A stretch of 64,000 nucleotides of DNA. It comes from Axinella damicornis (Eukaryota; Porifera; Demospongiae; Axinellida; Axinellidae). The first letter of the stretch is position 1, and the number at the start of each line of letters is the position of its first letter. Below the pieces are notes generated by a model. The model had not been told where the DNA came from and did no database searches. It saw only the letters and a program-made list of their open reading frames with translations. The stretch spans positions 12,015,424 through 12,079,423 of the forward strand of contig OZ007515.1 in the NCBI GenBank assembly GCA_963931865.1, in the 5' to 3' direction. Shown here piece by piece: positions 40,501-54,500 of this stretch. The translations under genes were made by a program, and so were the position numbers.

Positions 40501-43500
40501 CTCCATGTCGTCAGACACAAATAGTTTAGATATGAGAGGGAGGGCCTGAGTGATACTATCTGACTATGGCATGATCGGGTGAAGTTCCTTCAGATTGTGG
40601 TTGTATGAATGGCAAAAAGCAGCTGTCCTTGTCGCTATGGTGATTGCTGGTAGGAAGTTGTTTGGGAGGAGGGGGTCCTTGTTCCTATGGCAATTGCACT
40701 ATTACTTGTTGCTATGGAAGTTGGAACGTACATGCTGCGATACAAAACTTGTTTTGGGAAGAGCGGGCGGTGTACCAAATCCAAGTCAAAATGTTATCTA
40801 TTAGACATGAACGTGCAGCTGTTCACACCCTGCTCTAGACTTACCTTACGACTTCCTTACGAGATCACAGGCATCAGGTGTGTGGGTTGCCTTTGGCTCA
40901 GAGTAACCTACTCCGTAATACTTTTATTCGAATTTGGAATTATCGTATGTAGTTAGGACCATATTTGGCTGCGGGTTGTGACCAATTTCAGTTGTAGTCC
41001 CATGAATTGGTTGACCATGTTTGGCTGCAGTTTGACCTATCAGGATGTTACATTCAGCATCTGGACAGGAAATGAAGGGCCTAAAACGAGTAGTTATTTG
41101 TTAGTTATGATCTTAGATAAACATTGACTGTTGATATGCTGAAAGGATGCTGAAAATATACCTGTGGTAAAATCATCAGGATCTAGGGTCCCTGGGTGGA
41201 TGGCGAACTGCCTGGGCAGCATTGCCTAGCGGCTGGGACCCCTGGGCAGAGAAGTGGATGGCGAGCTACACAGGCGCATTGCCTAGAGACTGGGACCGGG
41301 ACCCCTGGACAGAGAAGTGGATGGTGAGCTATGTAGGCAGCACTGCCTAGAGGCTGTGACCCTTGGACAGAGGAATGGATGACGAACTACACAGGCAGCA
41401 TTGCTTAGAGGCTGGGACCTCTGGGCTATTGCCTCAGCCGAATTCCAACTGATTGCTAAGCAACCGCATGATTGTACATTTACCAGTGTGAAGCAGTCTA
41501 ACTAATTGGTTTCTGGGAATGGATGCCTACATGTTTGTCCAATCAGCCCTGTTCCCAGAATGAGATTGCTGGACATCGCTAGAGATTGCTGGATGGTATG
41601 CGTACAAGACGAGAGCTTTCCTCGTGGACAAAGCGACTTGCTGACCGAACACTGTGTTGGCATGTGATATTGATATGGAAGCCATTTTAAGAGGCTGCTG
41701 GAGAATTAAGGAAATTCCAATCATCCTGGAATGTTTGTTAAGAGGAATCCCATGCTGCTGGCATTCGATGATTGGCTGCTAACACACAAGTGGCAAGTTG
41801 GGTCATTGCTTGGGTGGCATGACAGTATATTGCATGACTTCAACAAATCAGATTTCTCATGTGGGATCACATGACAGTGTATGCGATACTTCGTGGTTGA
41901 AGGGCAATGAGAAGCTTACAGTCCTCAGCTTTTGTGAGATATGAGCCGTAAGAGTTGCATGTGCCCAGTCTTGTTCGCTGTGGTGCCACGAGTGTCTGGT
42001 GATCCTGTTTGCGCTCTCACTGCCACTTCTTGAACGTCACTCTTTTGAATTGTCACGTTTTAACCTGGCTGCTCACTTGAACGCTTCAGTTGGCCAGTTT
42101 GGCCATTCCAGTAACCGAAGGATTGAACACATCACATCACACCTGCACCTAGCTTTGTTCCCAGGCCGTTTTGGGAGGGAGGAACGGCCTGGGAACGAGG
42201 CTAACCTGCATCTGGACATTTTTCTTTGGCCAACTATTAAAGTTCTTTCTGTAGGAAGGTCTAACAGGAAATTGTGCGTGTATATTCTTCAGCAACACAT
42301 CTCTACAGGGGATAGTTTCGAAAACAAGATTGTCCAGTTTCGAAAACAAGATTGTCCTGAATGGGGCTAACACCACAAATGAGCATGTGTCGAGACAAAA
42401 CAAATTACTGTAGGTTATGGCAGCATCTCATTATAGCTGACTATAAATGTTGGGCATAAATAAGTGACTCACTAAATCAATAACCACCATGTTTTGGCAT
42501 CTTGATTCTGAGGAGGTTGCCACAATGGTGGCCGAACCTGGGAGGTGTCTTCGCCACCAAGTAACCCATCCCATCTTGGCAGAAAGTGAAACTTTTATCT
42601 GTTGCTAGTGATCTTAGGTACATTTCACTCTTCTTGAGTGTCCCAGTGATTGAGAGATAGTGTCCACCTGTAATTTCTGCTTATGTGTTAATGGCATGTC
42701 AATTGGCTACGCTGGCTATCTGAACAGGTGCTAAGAATTTTTACGTAGATGTAATCAACCTACATGTACTGTTACATTGTGGTAGCTACCTCTAGGGTCA
42801 ATGAGACGATGGACTGGGAATGAGACTCGCTGGTACTGGAGTCACCTCCTCAGGAAACCAAAGGTGCTGACAGGGCATTAATATCTTGTGTTTGAGAAGT
42901 TTTGGAGCAGGAGTGTTTGTTAAGCATCCACATCAAGATTTGCTTGCCACAAGATGGCCAACGTACCCTCAGTTACAATGTAGTAAGCTTCAGCTTGCTG
43001 ATGTGGTTATTGGGCTATTCCATTAATAAAGGATACACCCCCTATTGATGAGTTAGCTATTTGCGTACCCCGGGACAGAAAATGCGCCTTCTACACCGTG
43101 CGACAGACGTTAGTATACGGAAATATGCGGAAAATTACAGAAAATTTACGGAGATTTACAACAGAATACGGAAACTCACCGAATCCCCGTAGGACAAATT
43201 AGTTACTCGTCAATAGGGGGTGTATCCCTATTTAATGGAATAGCCCATTGCAGTGGGCAGCTGCAGTGTAATGATGCAGCCAAATGTGGTATCACTGCAG
43301 CTCCTGTTTCCCTGCAGGTGACACATTCCATCTGACCATATATGTTCGGGTTGCTCACAGTGTGGCCGGGTTGCTAGCTTGTAATGTATGCTGGTGTTGG
43401 TGGATGTAACATATGGCTTATGTCAACAAATTTAAATTTCAAAAAGTTGTGGGCATGAATTAACTCAGCTGACATGCTCCACAACATGTAGTCCTACATA

Positions 43501-46500
43501 CCACTGATGGCTGTCGGCTGATGTCAACCAGAGCTCATGGTACCATATATGTACATGCATCCGGCAGCTGGTATAGGTTGGCACACCACTGCATTTTCAG
43601 CACCTGTTTCTGATGATCACATGCACCAACAAGCTCTGTGGAGGGCTTATGAGGATGTGCAGTAGATGTCATCCAATAAACAATCCTCAGGGCATCGTGT
43701 TGCTTAGCATATTTGGCGAAGAAGTATGACCAATCAGAGGGATGCTTTGACCATCTTGACAGGAAATGTCACCCCTTATAGTACTAATTACTGTCAGGCA
43801 TTCTTAATGCCTTCATAAGGAAATCACATGTACATGTACATGTATATGCTGGACCTACATTGTGTAGGGTGTGCTATAATTGGAGTCAGCTGCCGTTTGA
43901 CATGGTCTGCAAAACACAGGGTGCCATCCCTTTGTTGTGTGTAGCCGCCGGATAAAGCATTGTTTGCTGGTGGCTAATGGAGTGTCCCGTTACACCATGC
44001 TAATTGGTAGAAGGAGTCAATGGTCTTCCGATTGAGGCATAATGTGCTGTGTCTTGGTGCCTTTCAGAACCACTAAAGAGGTATCAAATTAAGGGGTTGC
44101 TAGGGAACATCTGTTCCAATTGAAGCACGGCTGCGTAAATGTCAGTGTTCTAGCTGGAACCACTTGTATACAGTGTTGCTTTGGTGGAGATCAAGGCATG
44201 TTTGTGGTTTGAAGACGTTCTTTAGTCCACAACAAAGGGATTGGTGCTGTACCGCTCTCAAGCTCTTTAGCTCCAACCCTGAATGTGTTGTTATACATTG
44301 GTTTTCCCCGTATGCCAAATTAGTAAAGTTTGGTCTAGCCCTCAGTGGTACACAAGTGCTTGGTATAACTTACAGGTTTAAATTTTGATCTGCACTCTGC
44401 CCCTGTTGGTGTAATAGACCCTATTACTGGGTAAGTGCATGGTGTTTCTTGTGGTGACAAATGATACTTGGATAGGCATTACAACAATGTTTCCGCACCC
44501 ACAAACGATCAATACCTTGTTTGTCTCTGTCCATAAAAGCACTAGAGCTCGCAAGACATGCTAATGTCTGTATGTTGTGCAGCAGGGTTTGTAGTGAGAT
44601 AGGAGTTAAGTGAGTGTCAGTTAAGTAGACTCAGTGTAATGATAATCGTGCTATTGTGATTGTAGCGCTGAGTGTCTATGTTAATCTACGTAGCCGATTA
44701 CCAGTGCTAGTGTCCCTGTAATCAGGGCTTTGACTTGCTGTACATACATGTAGTTAGCTATTGCCAGTGACTTGGTTGTGGCTTCTCCAGTAATCTCCAG
44801 TATTCTCCAGTAATCTCCAGTATTCTTCAGTAATCTCCAGTAATCTCCAGTATTCTCCAGTGATCTCCAGTGATCTCCTGTATTTGGAGTTGTCACTGTC
44901 CCAGTTTGTACTCCGGTACCTCTTGCGCCTCATGGAGACAGAAAGAGAGCTGTGGCAATGATTCACCCTTTGCTGTGTCACGCAAGTATAAGACATCTTG
45001 TAGTGGTTCTACCTGAAGATACCTAGTGAGCTTCACTACAGCTGTGATATTGGCAAGGCAGGCAGAGGTTACAGGGCTGAAATTTTGTTTGGCTTGTCAC
45101 AATTGGGTTCGTGTTTTGCTGTCTTGTTAAACTCTCGGCCACTACTTGCAAGCTCACCACTGGGATGCTTTGCTGGAAAGGTATGGTGTCTGTGATGGGG
45201 GGGGGGAGGGGGGGGGGGGGGGGGGGGGTGATGTGGAGGTGTGGGGCTAGATCGAGTCTGTGGGTATCAGCCACTGACGAGCTAGTCTCTGTCCCAGACC
45301 CAACCAACCCCAGCACGGATCGCTTTTAGTATTGCACGACATGCTGGATGAAAGGTCTGGGAACTATCCAGGAGCTAGCCTTAGCCACATCAGTTGTATT
45401 GGCGTCAGCAGGAGCGTTGTATTGAGCTGGGACTACTTGTATACCTTATTAAAGTGTTTCAAGATTATTGTCAGTGAGTATTGCCCACCCTGCATGGTGA
45501 TTGTGCATCTCTGAATGAGATGAGTGCGTGCCCATCTCTTGGTCAACCAGTGTAGCTAGCGAGGCCTGACATTGGCCTAAAGCATCCGTCATGCACAGCG
45601 GGTGACTCCAAAGTACCTCCTTGCCTGGTGAACTATGGGAGATGGAGTTCATTGACTGTTACAGTGTATCATGTTGTCAGCCATGTACTGTGTCCTGTCA
45701 GCTGTGTACTGTGTCCTGTCAGCCATGTACACTGCATGTGTCCTGTCAGCCATGTACACTGCATGTGTCCTGTCAGCCATGTACTGCATGTGTCCTGTCA
45801 GCCATGTACTGTATCCTGTCAGCTATGTACCCCCAGCCCTTGCTTGTTATTGACTTGTTTACCACAGGATTCCACAGACATTCCTGAAATACCACACATT
45901 GTAGAATTGGGGCATGCAGCCATGGAAGTGGTAGCCATTACATCATGCAAGGCCACTCTCTCTGGTTGTATGATCTCTGGTTGTATAGGCCCATGATCTG
46001 TGGTTGTATAGGACCGTGATCTCTGGTTGTATTGGCCCATGGTCTCTGGTTGTATCGGCCCATGGTCTCTGGTTGTATAGGACCATGATCTCTGGTTGTA
46101 TGGGCCCGTGATCTCTAGTTGTATCGGCCCATGGTCTCTGGTTGATCGGCCTATGATCTCTGGTTGTATAGGCCCATGATCTCTGGTTGTATAGGCCCAT
46201 GATCTCTGGTTGTATGGGCCCATGATCTCTGGTTGTATAGGCCCATGATCTCTGGTTGTATTGGCCCATGATCTCTGGTTGTATAGGCCTGTGATCTGGC
46301 CCATCATCTCTGGTTGTATAGGCCCATGATCTCTGGTTGTATTGGCCCATGATCTCTGGTTGTATAGGCCCGTGATCTCTGGTTGTATAGGCCCGTGATC
46401 TCTGGTTGTATTGGCCCATGATCTGTGGTTGTATAGGCCCGTGATCTCTGGTTGTATTGGCCCATGATCTCTGGTTGTATAGGCCCGTGATCTCTGGCTG

Positions 46501-49500
46501 TATTGGCCCATGATCTGTGGTTGTATCGGCCCGTGATCTCTGGTTGTATTGGCCCATGATCTCTGGTTGTATAGGCCCGTGATCTCTGGCTGTATTGGCC
46601 CATGATCTGTGGTTGTATAGGCCCATGATCTGTGGTTGTATAGGCCCATGATCTGTGGTTGTATTGGCCCATTATCTCTGGCTGTATAGGCCCGTGATCT
46701 CTGGTTGTTAACAATGTCGTACAGGCTCATTGCGAATATCAAAGGGAAGGGAAGCAATTTTGAGCGTTGGACATAGCAAAACAGGAAGAAAGTTAGGACG
46801 TTTCGGCCCGAGAGCCTTCGTCAGCTATGACACAACTGAGCTAAAACCGGAAATACAGAACCATAAAACGGAGTGAAAACGGAGTGGTCACAGGAAGTGG
46901 GTTGAGAAATATAAACCAGTAAATTCTGAACATCCTAAAAGGGGGTGGGGTCACTCAGTTGTGTCATAGTTTACCCAGCTTTCCCTGTCCATACTGTAAG
47001 TGAGGTGGGAGAGGCCAAGGAGCAATGCTACAATGTTTTACACTCACTGAGAACCTACCTGTATCACTGAAATTGCGGAGGAAGTAACATCATGAAGCTG
47101 AAAGTCTTGTGAAATGACTAATAATTGTCCAATGGGATCAATGTTCACCTCTGGAACAATGTTCTCCTCTGGTTGAGCAAGACCCTGTGCATGATGACCA
47201 GGACTTACAAATGTAGGCATGGAAGCTCTTGAAGATTCATTGTGGATTACCGACAAGGATGTTAGAGATGGCTTCACCTTTTTGAGAGAATTAGCCGGCT
47301 CCTGGCTAACCGGCAATAGAGATGGCTTCGTCCTTTGGAGTAAATGAGCTGCTGGTGCTCTGGTGTGGGTGCATGAATTCTTCAGCATAGTTCATGTACA
47401 GTACATGCCCAACACAGCGAGAATGGACTTTCAACTGTGAGGATATTCACTGACTGAGGTTTCCAATTAATGCACATCGAGGGTGGGACCTAGCTGTCAG
47501 ATGTGGCTGCCCTTAGAGATCGATTAGCACTACCTTACTAACAGATAACCTTGTACCCAGGCCTCACCCCAGCATTTATCGCTTGCAGTACTAACGCAGG
47601 GGAAGGCCTGGTACAACTCGTCATGTGCAGTGACGTTGGATGGCCGGATGTGTGGAAGAGTGACACATTCTTTCTGTACATGCAGCTATAAGGTGACTTT
47701 ATGGACCAGAGAAACGTTGCTAAGACTGCCTGATGTCGCCGATCAGTAGCACACTCACTCACTTGTGGTTTTTTGCCACTCCTCCACACATCCATCCAAT
47801 GTCCATGAATGCGTTACAAGTTTTACCAGGCCTTCCCCCAAGCTTTCCCTGTCCATACTGTGAGGTGGGTGGGGCCATGGAGTGATGCTACAATCTTTTA
47901 TACTCACTGAGACCTACCCGTATCTCTGAAATTATGGAAGTAACATCATGAAGCTGAAAGTCTCGTGAAGTGGCTGATCCTGGCTGACAGATACTGTACA
48001 CAGCTAGCCGCTAGCTGGCCACCCTCTAACCACAATTGTTTCAGTATGTCTTAAGATGAGTTCACTGACTCTGCACGTGTGGGCGTGTTTCAATTAGCCC
48101 TGCTTCAGACCAAACAGTATGTCCAACGAGGACGTACACAGCTGACGCTGATGCTCAGGAATGCTCTGTGTTGGCCCACCAGTGGGGATGGTTGTGGTGT
48201 GAGGGGGCGGGGAAATAGAGTTACCAGTTTGTGTAAATGTTGTATTCAGAGTTCATGGGTTAGGGACTGCTAATGTTTGTATGCTACACCAGCTCGTCAA
48301 TTGCATACACACACAACACATGCAATACACACACAACACATGCAATACACACACAATACATGCAATACACACACAATACAACAATACAAATGCAATCACA
48401 ACATCGCATACGCTCACACTCATAACAATCACACATGAACACAAAACTCACAACACAACCTCAACTCGCATGCAGAATACCACACATGCAAGCATTTACC
48501 ATCACACGTGAGCACACCGAACGGTCTGTCTGAGATGTCTAGGCCTAGCCTCGTGCCCAGGCCCCACCCAGCTTTACGTCGCTTGCAGTACGGCCTCGTG
48601 CCCAGGCCCCGCCCAGCTTTACGTTGCTTGCAGTACGGAAAAGCGGAGAGAGCTTGGTATGTTTCCTCACGTGAGCATTACGTAATCGACAAATCGCCCC
48701 CCGCTACATGTAGCTAGATACGTGGTAAGTTACCTCGTACCTTTGCTTTTCTTGCTGTTCTGAGCCCCAGTTCGCCCGCATTCAATTAAGTCCTTTCTAC
48801 CACCTTTCTACCCTCAACATCACACACGTGAGGAAACATACCAGGCCCTTCGCGTTCTTTCGTGAAATCGAAAGCGGTGCGCGGGCCTGAGAACGAGGCT
48901 AGTCTAGACCTATAGCCCCATGGATCTGACTGTCCTTGCATGCCACCAGAACACATGGTGGTCCGCTGTCATGGTGGTCCGCTGTCATAGAGGTGACTTG
49001 CTGTCATAGAGGTTGAGTGTTTTGGTTACCAGGCAACAGATGCTACTATATTTAGACAGCAGAATGCCTATTATTAGGTGATTAGATCATGGAGTGTGTT
49101 TAGATTCCTGGAAAGTAATCTTCCAAACTTTGCAAATTCTGTCAAGTGTGCTAGAATTAAGAAGGTGCTTGGTATGGAGTTGAGTGGCCTAGATTAGTAG
49201 TCATGTGAGGGTGTCGTGTTTTGCTCTCACAATCCTCCTCCAATAGTCAACACACACAGTTAGAGCTGCCACATCTTATACCAGCGCTTGTATTACCCAT
49301 AACAATGATATGAACTCTTGGTATTATGATATACGATATGTTTCTTTGGATCATGCCTTGTTTGTGTTGTAGCTGAGAAAGCCACCTGAGCCATTAGGCA
49401 GCCTGCTCACAACCAGTATAGCAACACCCATTGATCAAGTTCTTGCGATATCCTCACAATATGTATTGATACATCGTGGCAGAACTACCTCATATACATG

Positions 49501-51507
49501 AATGACACACACATCACCTACCCTCACACGCACACCCCTTACACACACACCCCTCACACATACACACTCCTCACAGCCTCTTCAACGACGGATGACTTCT
49601 CCTCATCACTTGTGACCTCCACAGCCAGCCCCAACTCCGTCACCGTCCTCAACCCCATCCACCGCTCCCCGCAGTTCGCAATGGGAAACCACCAGAACGG
49701 CCTCTCCCCTCAGCGGAAGGAGGACCCCACTGGGCACAGAGCGAGGTCGGAGCCGACGTACCCCCAGCAGCAAGGGGGGTACGGGTACGGCCCTAGGACG
49801 AGCACGGGGTCAGAACTGTCCAGTATGAGTGCACCACCTGAAGGCTATGCCTCTCATATGCATCAGTACCACCATCCTATGACACATCAGCCTCTGATGG
49901 AAGAATCGTCTGAGATGAGTCCCAACGCCTCATCACTCTCTGATCGTAGGAACGCCCCTGCTCCAATAAAGGATCGCAAGATGGTTGGCATCACAGAGGT
50001 GAGTCCTATGACAAAGAACCATGTTGAATGTGCGGTGAGGCCTCAATGATTGCATTCCTAAGCGTTCCAGAATTACATGTACACTAATAATAGTCTGTAA
50101 TACATCCCGCACTGCATGATTAGTCTGTAATACATCCCGCACTGCATGATTAGTCTGTAATACATCCCGCACTGCATGATTAGTCTGTAATACATCCCGC
50201 ACTGCATGATTAGTCTGTAATACATCCCGCACTGCATGAGTGGCCTCCTTGCTTCTTGCTCAGTATTGGATTAATTGTTCTACCATACATGTAATAGTGT
50301 GAAAGTTCACGTGCCTGTTGGCGTATCCTCTTCCCAGCCCTCCAACCCTCCGGCCAGCCCCAGAGGCATCCTGAAGGGAGGACGCATGCACAACCAACTC
50401 TCACCCCAGGTGAGCCAGATGTTAGCGCCTGGTACATGTACCTCAACACTCGCGCACGCCTGTACCTTACACCTTTCGTTGTCTCACCTGGTGACCACTG
50501 TGTGTGAGAGAGAGAGTGAGGGTGTGTGGGTTGAGAGGTGTCCCCTGGCCTCCACATACATTGTACTTCCCTTCCTTCCCGTCCACACACCTCAACCCTG
50601 TCCCCCACATATTTGCCTTTCAATCTCCCTCCTCCCACGCATGCCCCCGTGTATACGCCTTTCAATCTCCTCCCCCTCCCCCCCCTCCCCGCCGCATACC
50701 ACCCTCCCCCACCCACATGCCTTTCAAATCTCGCCCTCCTGCTACACAAATGCTTCTCAACATTCCCCCCTCCCCCTACTCTTATACGCTCTCCAGTACC
50801 AAAGCCCCCAGCACACCGAGGAACAAGCGAACGGTGGGAGTATTCCTCGCAAACAGAAACGCAAGCCGGATGGCTACTACGTTGTATACTCCCCGGATGA
50901 CGACATCAGCTCCGATGAGGAAGATTACCATGGTAACGACGAGGAGGAGGAGGTCGATGAGGAAACAGGAGTGCCCGGTACGTCCATAGAATAATTTTGT
51001 CAAGGGGTGGTCACTCCACCGTACTTATATTTGCAACTGGAGTCACAATCGTCTATGTACATGTAGGTGTGACATGAGTTACTATTCTGTATACTACGAA
51101 AAAGTTACAGTGGATTTTTGCCAGGGTCACAGGCACTTTTTGGACAGTCACAGATTGTGATCCAGTCACAGCTAGTGCTTGCTGGAGTGACCACCACTTG
51201 TTTTGCTTTTGTTTCTCTTCAACATCACCATGGAAACTACATCGGTTTGAATTCAGACACTTTTGTCTGAAGGCCCACTGTGACTGCATCATAATGGCAT
51301 TGGTTTTCCCCACTCTCACTTGTCACCTCTGTCCTCCCCTCCTTCTCTCCCTCCTCCTCTCCCTCCTTCTCTCCCTCCCTCCCTCCCTCCCTCCAGTCAT
51401 GTTTGGTGGGAAGGTTATCCGCAATGACAGTATTGCCATTCTCAGAGAAAGAAGAAAACAAGAAAGTATCGCAAGTGAGCACATGCACTGCAGGGGGGAT
51501 GTTCACA

Positions 51508-51539
<32 letters not shown>

Positions 51540-54500
51540 GGATGTTCACACAGGGAGGATGTTCACACAGGGAGGATGTTCACACAGGGGGATGTTCACA
51601 CAGGGGGAATGTTCACACGGGGATGTTCACACAGAGGGGATGTATAGGATCTACTACGTCGACGCGGAGGTTATGTGATTTATCCTGGGAAAGTTTGGCC
51701 GAGGCGAAGCCGAGGCTAAACTTTCCCAAGGAGGATAAACCTCATAACCTCCAAGTCAAGTTAGTAGCTGGATCCGGCTACTAGACAGCTACAACTCTCT
51801 GATTCTCAGCACAGCGTGGCGATCCTTTGATGTACCGCGGAGGATAAATCGCATAACCTCCGCTATGACGTCATAGCGGAGGTTATGCGATTTATCCTCC
51901 GTGGTACATCAAAGGAACGCCCACGCACTGTGGTAGAAGTTCACACGGGGGATGTTCACACAGGGGGGATGTTCACACAGGGGGGATGTTCACACAGGGG
52001 GGATGTTCACACAGGGGGGATGTTCACACAAGGGGGATGTTCACACAAAAGTCTGTTTGCAACAAGTATTATTCACCTTACCAATACTACTACTAGCTAG
52101 TCATATTACCTCCACAGTAATCATGTCGAGTGTCTAAGAACGGAGTACCTTAGCCTCGTTCCCAGGCCATGTGGCCTGGGAACGAGGCTAACAGCTAGCA
52201 GTTGAGCTTCCACACTGAGAGATCTGTGTAACAATATTTCATTTCCCTGATGAGAAAACGTGTTAAGGATAAGGTTTATGAGGTCCTGCGTAAAGACTTC
52301 CGGAATAGCCAACTTATCTCCTTGTCTTCTCCTCCTCCCCATTAGCCCAAGACCCTAATCAGAGAGCGGCAGTCGAGGTAGCACTAAACCGCCGACTAAG
52401 TCAGCGACCGACCAAAATTGAGCTAAAACAGAGAAATATTATCCAGGTATGTCTTGTGTACATAGCCTCGTTCCCAGGCCTCTGCCAGATTTTATCTTGC
52501 AGCTGTGGAGAAAGATTGGGGATTTTTCTCCACAGCTGTGAGATGAAATCTGGCGGAGGCCTGTGAAGGAGGCCATTGTGTACACCTGTGTGTGTCTACT
52601 GTGTGAGCTGTTAATCATGCCCCATCTGCTTACTGCAGGCAGATAAACAGTGGCGAGACCAACAGTTTGAGGAACGCAGGGTTACCTTGGAACGTAAGCT
52701 CAGCCGGAGACCGACCGTCAAAGAGCTCAGGCAGAGGAATATTCTAATGTGAGTTGGACACTTGCCACAGAACGCTTCAGAGCCATACGGCTTGCGGTAC
52801 AATGATTGCTGGGAATGCATTTACCAAGCACATGAGCTCATTTGCAAGGTAATCTTCTAATTATAGAACTGTTACTCTGACAACCATATCATAGCAACAA
52901 GCTACAGTTGAAATTTTATTGGATAGGCGGGCGAGTTTGCGTGCCATAAATGAGCTTTTTTAATCCTCCATTTCTGATTCTCAGTGTCAGGCATCCAGCA
53001 ATAAACATGGGTTTAGGGAATCAGGGTGGTTATAGCAATGTGTTCAACTGCGTTTGTGTTGGTCTCCCCTCTGCAGACACTTTGCTGACTATGCTGAGGT
53101 AGTTGAATGTGAGGAGTATGACAGAAGGTCAGTCAGCTACATTGTATGAAAGGGAATACGTAATACCCGTATAGCTGTGGGCAGATTGCTCTGGTGTGTG
53201 GTCTCAGGTTCTCAGGCCTTGTAAGGTCTGGGACCAGCAGTTGTGCGCGCGCTTCCCGATACCATACGAACGCGATTGCGGTGATCGATTTCACTATAGC
53301 AACGAGGAAGTGGGCAAAATTATATAAACTGCAAGTCAGGCGATCTGTCACGCTAAAATTCTTACCTTGCAAAAGGGAGCTTGTTGAGGCCTGCATGCGC
53401 TTCATCACTACAGATCTCACATCGGGAGTCTTCCAAGAATCGTTCCAAGCACTTGTCGGTTTCGTGCGGTTGTACAGAAAACTTTCACGCGCGTGACAGT
53501 CACATGTATCTCGTTTAGTCGCACGTGCTAGGTACTTAATAGCTCATCATGGCCGCATACAGACCTTGCACGTGCACAATAATATTCAAATTCAACAACG
53601 AGCTCTACGCACCTCGATACGCCGGATATGGATGCAAGGCTGAAGTAAAGCATGCGGAATTCGCCCGAACGATGTTGGAAGCTACTGTTGAGTTCAAAGG
53701 AAAACATGTACGATTGTCCTCGATTTCGCCGGTGGGAAAAGTTCGTATGTTGCCGCTGAAGTAGCAAACTGGACGATAAAATGGGTAGTGGGTGTGGCAC
53801 ATTTGCCAGAAGCAGCCCCTTGGAAGGAGATATCGACTATTCCCACCGGCCAAAAGGTGGAGCAGAGGAAGAAGTTGATATTGATCCAGGAACAATCCAG
53901 TGATTTTGCTCGCTAGAATTCCGCATGACGTGTTTAGTGTATTAGTATAGGTAGAAGGCGGGGCTAGTGCAGCCAACTAATTGAGCGGGCGGGGCTAAAA
54001 GTGACGTCACTGTAAACATAAAGGGTGGAGCTACAAACTATAGTGATGAAAAGTTTCAAATACATTTTCACTCCTTGAAATGTTGACCTGAACTCAGCCA
54101 AATATAGCATCCAAACTGCTGGTCCCAGTCCTTAATGGCCCTGAGTTGTGACCTCTTGTTGTGATATCATTCTGACTTGTGTTTGTTGTGTTTTTAATTT
54201 ATCAAGTTCCTCTCTCCCTCCTTTGCAGGGCGGACAAGCCATGGACACGCCTGAGACCAGAAGACAAGGCTGCCATTCGAAAGGAACTGAATGAATTCAA
54301 GAGATTTGAGATGTCAGTACATCCGGAAAGTGAATACATGACCAGGTAAATGGTGTGGGTGTGGGTGGCTCTGTGGGTCGAAGTTCGTAATAAGGCTAGA
54401 AGATGGCGTCTCACAATCAATCAAGAGATCGAGGGATCAACAGGTTTGATTGCATTGATTGGGTCTAGTTTGATGGACTTTGGCGGTTCCATATAGAGCA

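Larger units (their letters stand above)
37837..49576. other. Long first intron of PHACTR
   Basis: About 11.7 kb with no convincing exon or independent gene. It holds several DNA-transposon remnants (38056, 42150, 43012, 48546), tandem repeats at 40210-40330, 41170-41430, 44785-44880, 45690-45830 and 45955-46715, CA-rich sequence at 48300-48480 and otherwise unique TG/CA-rich sequence. Confidence 0.6.

Noticed and set aside
45819..46757. 312-codon minus-strand repeat protein
   Set aside because: 23-bp minisatellite open in all three minus frames.
50504..50989. 161-codon frame overlapping a PHACTR exon
   Set aside because: Wrong frame relative to exon 50797-50977 and mostly CT-rich intron.
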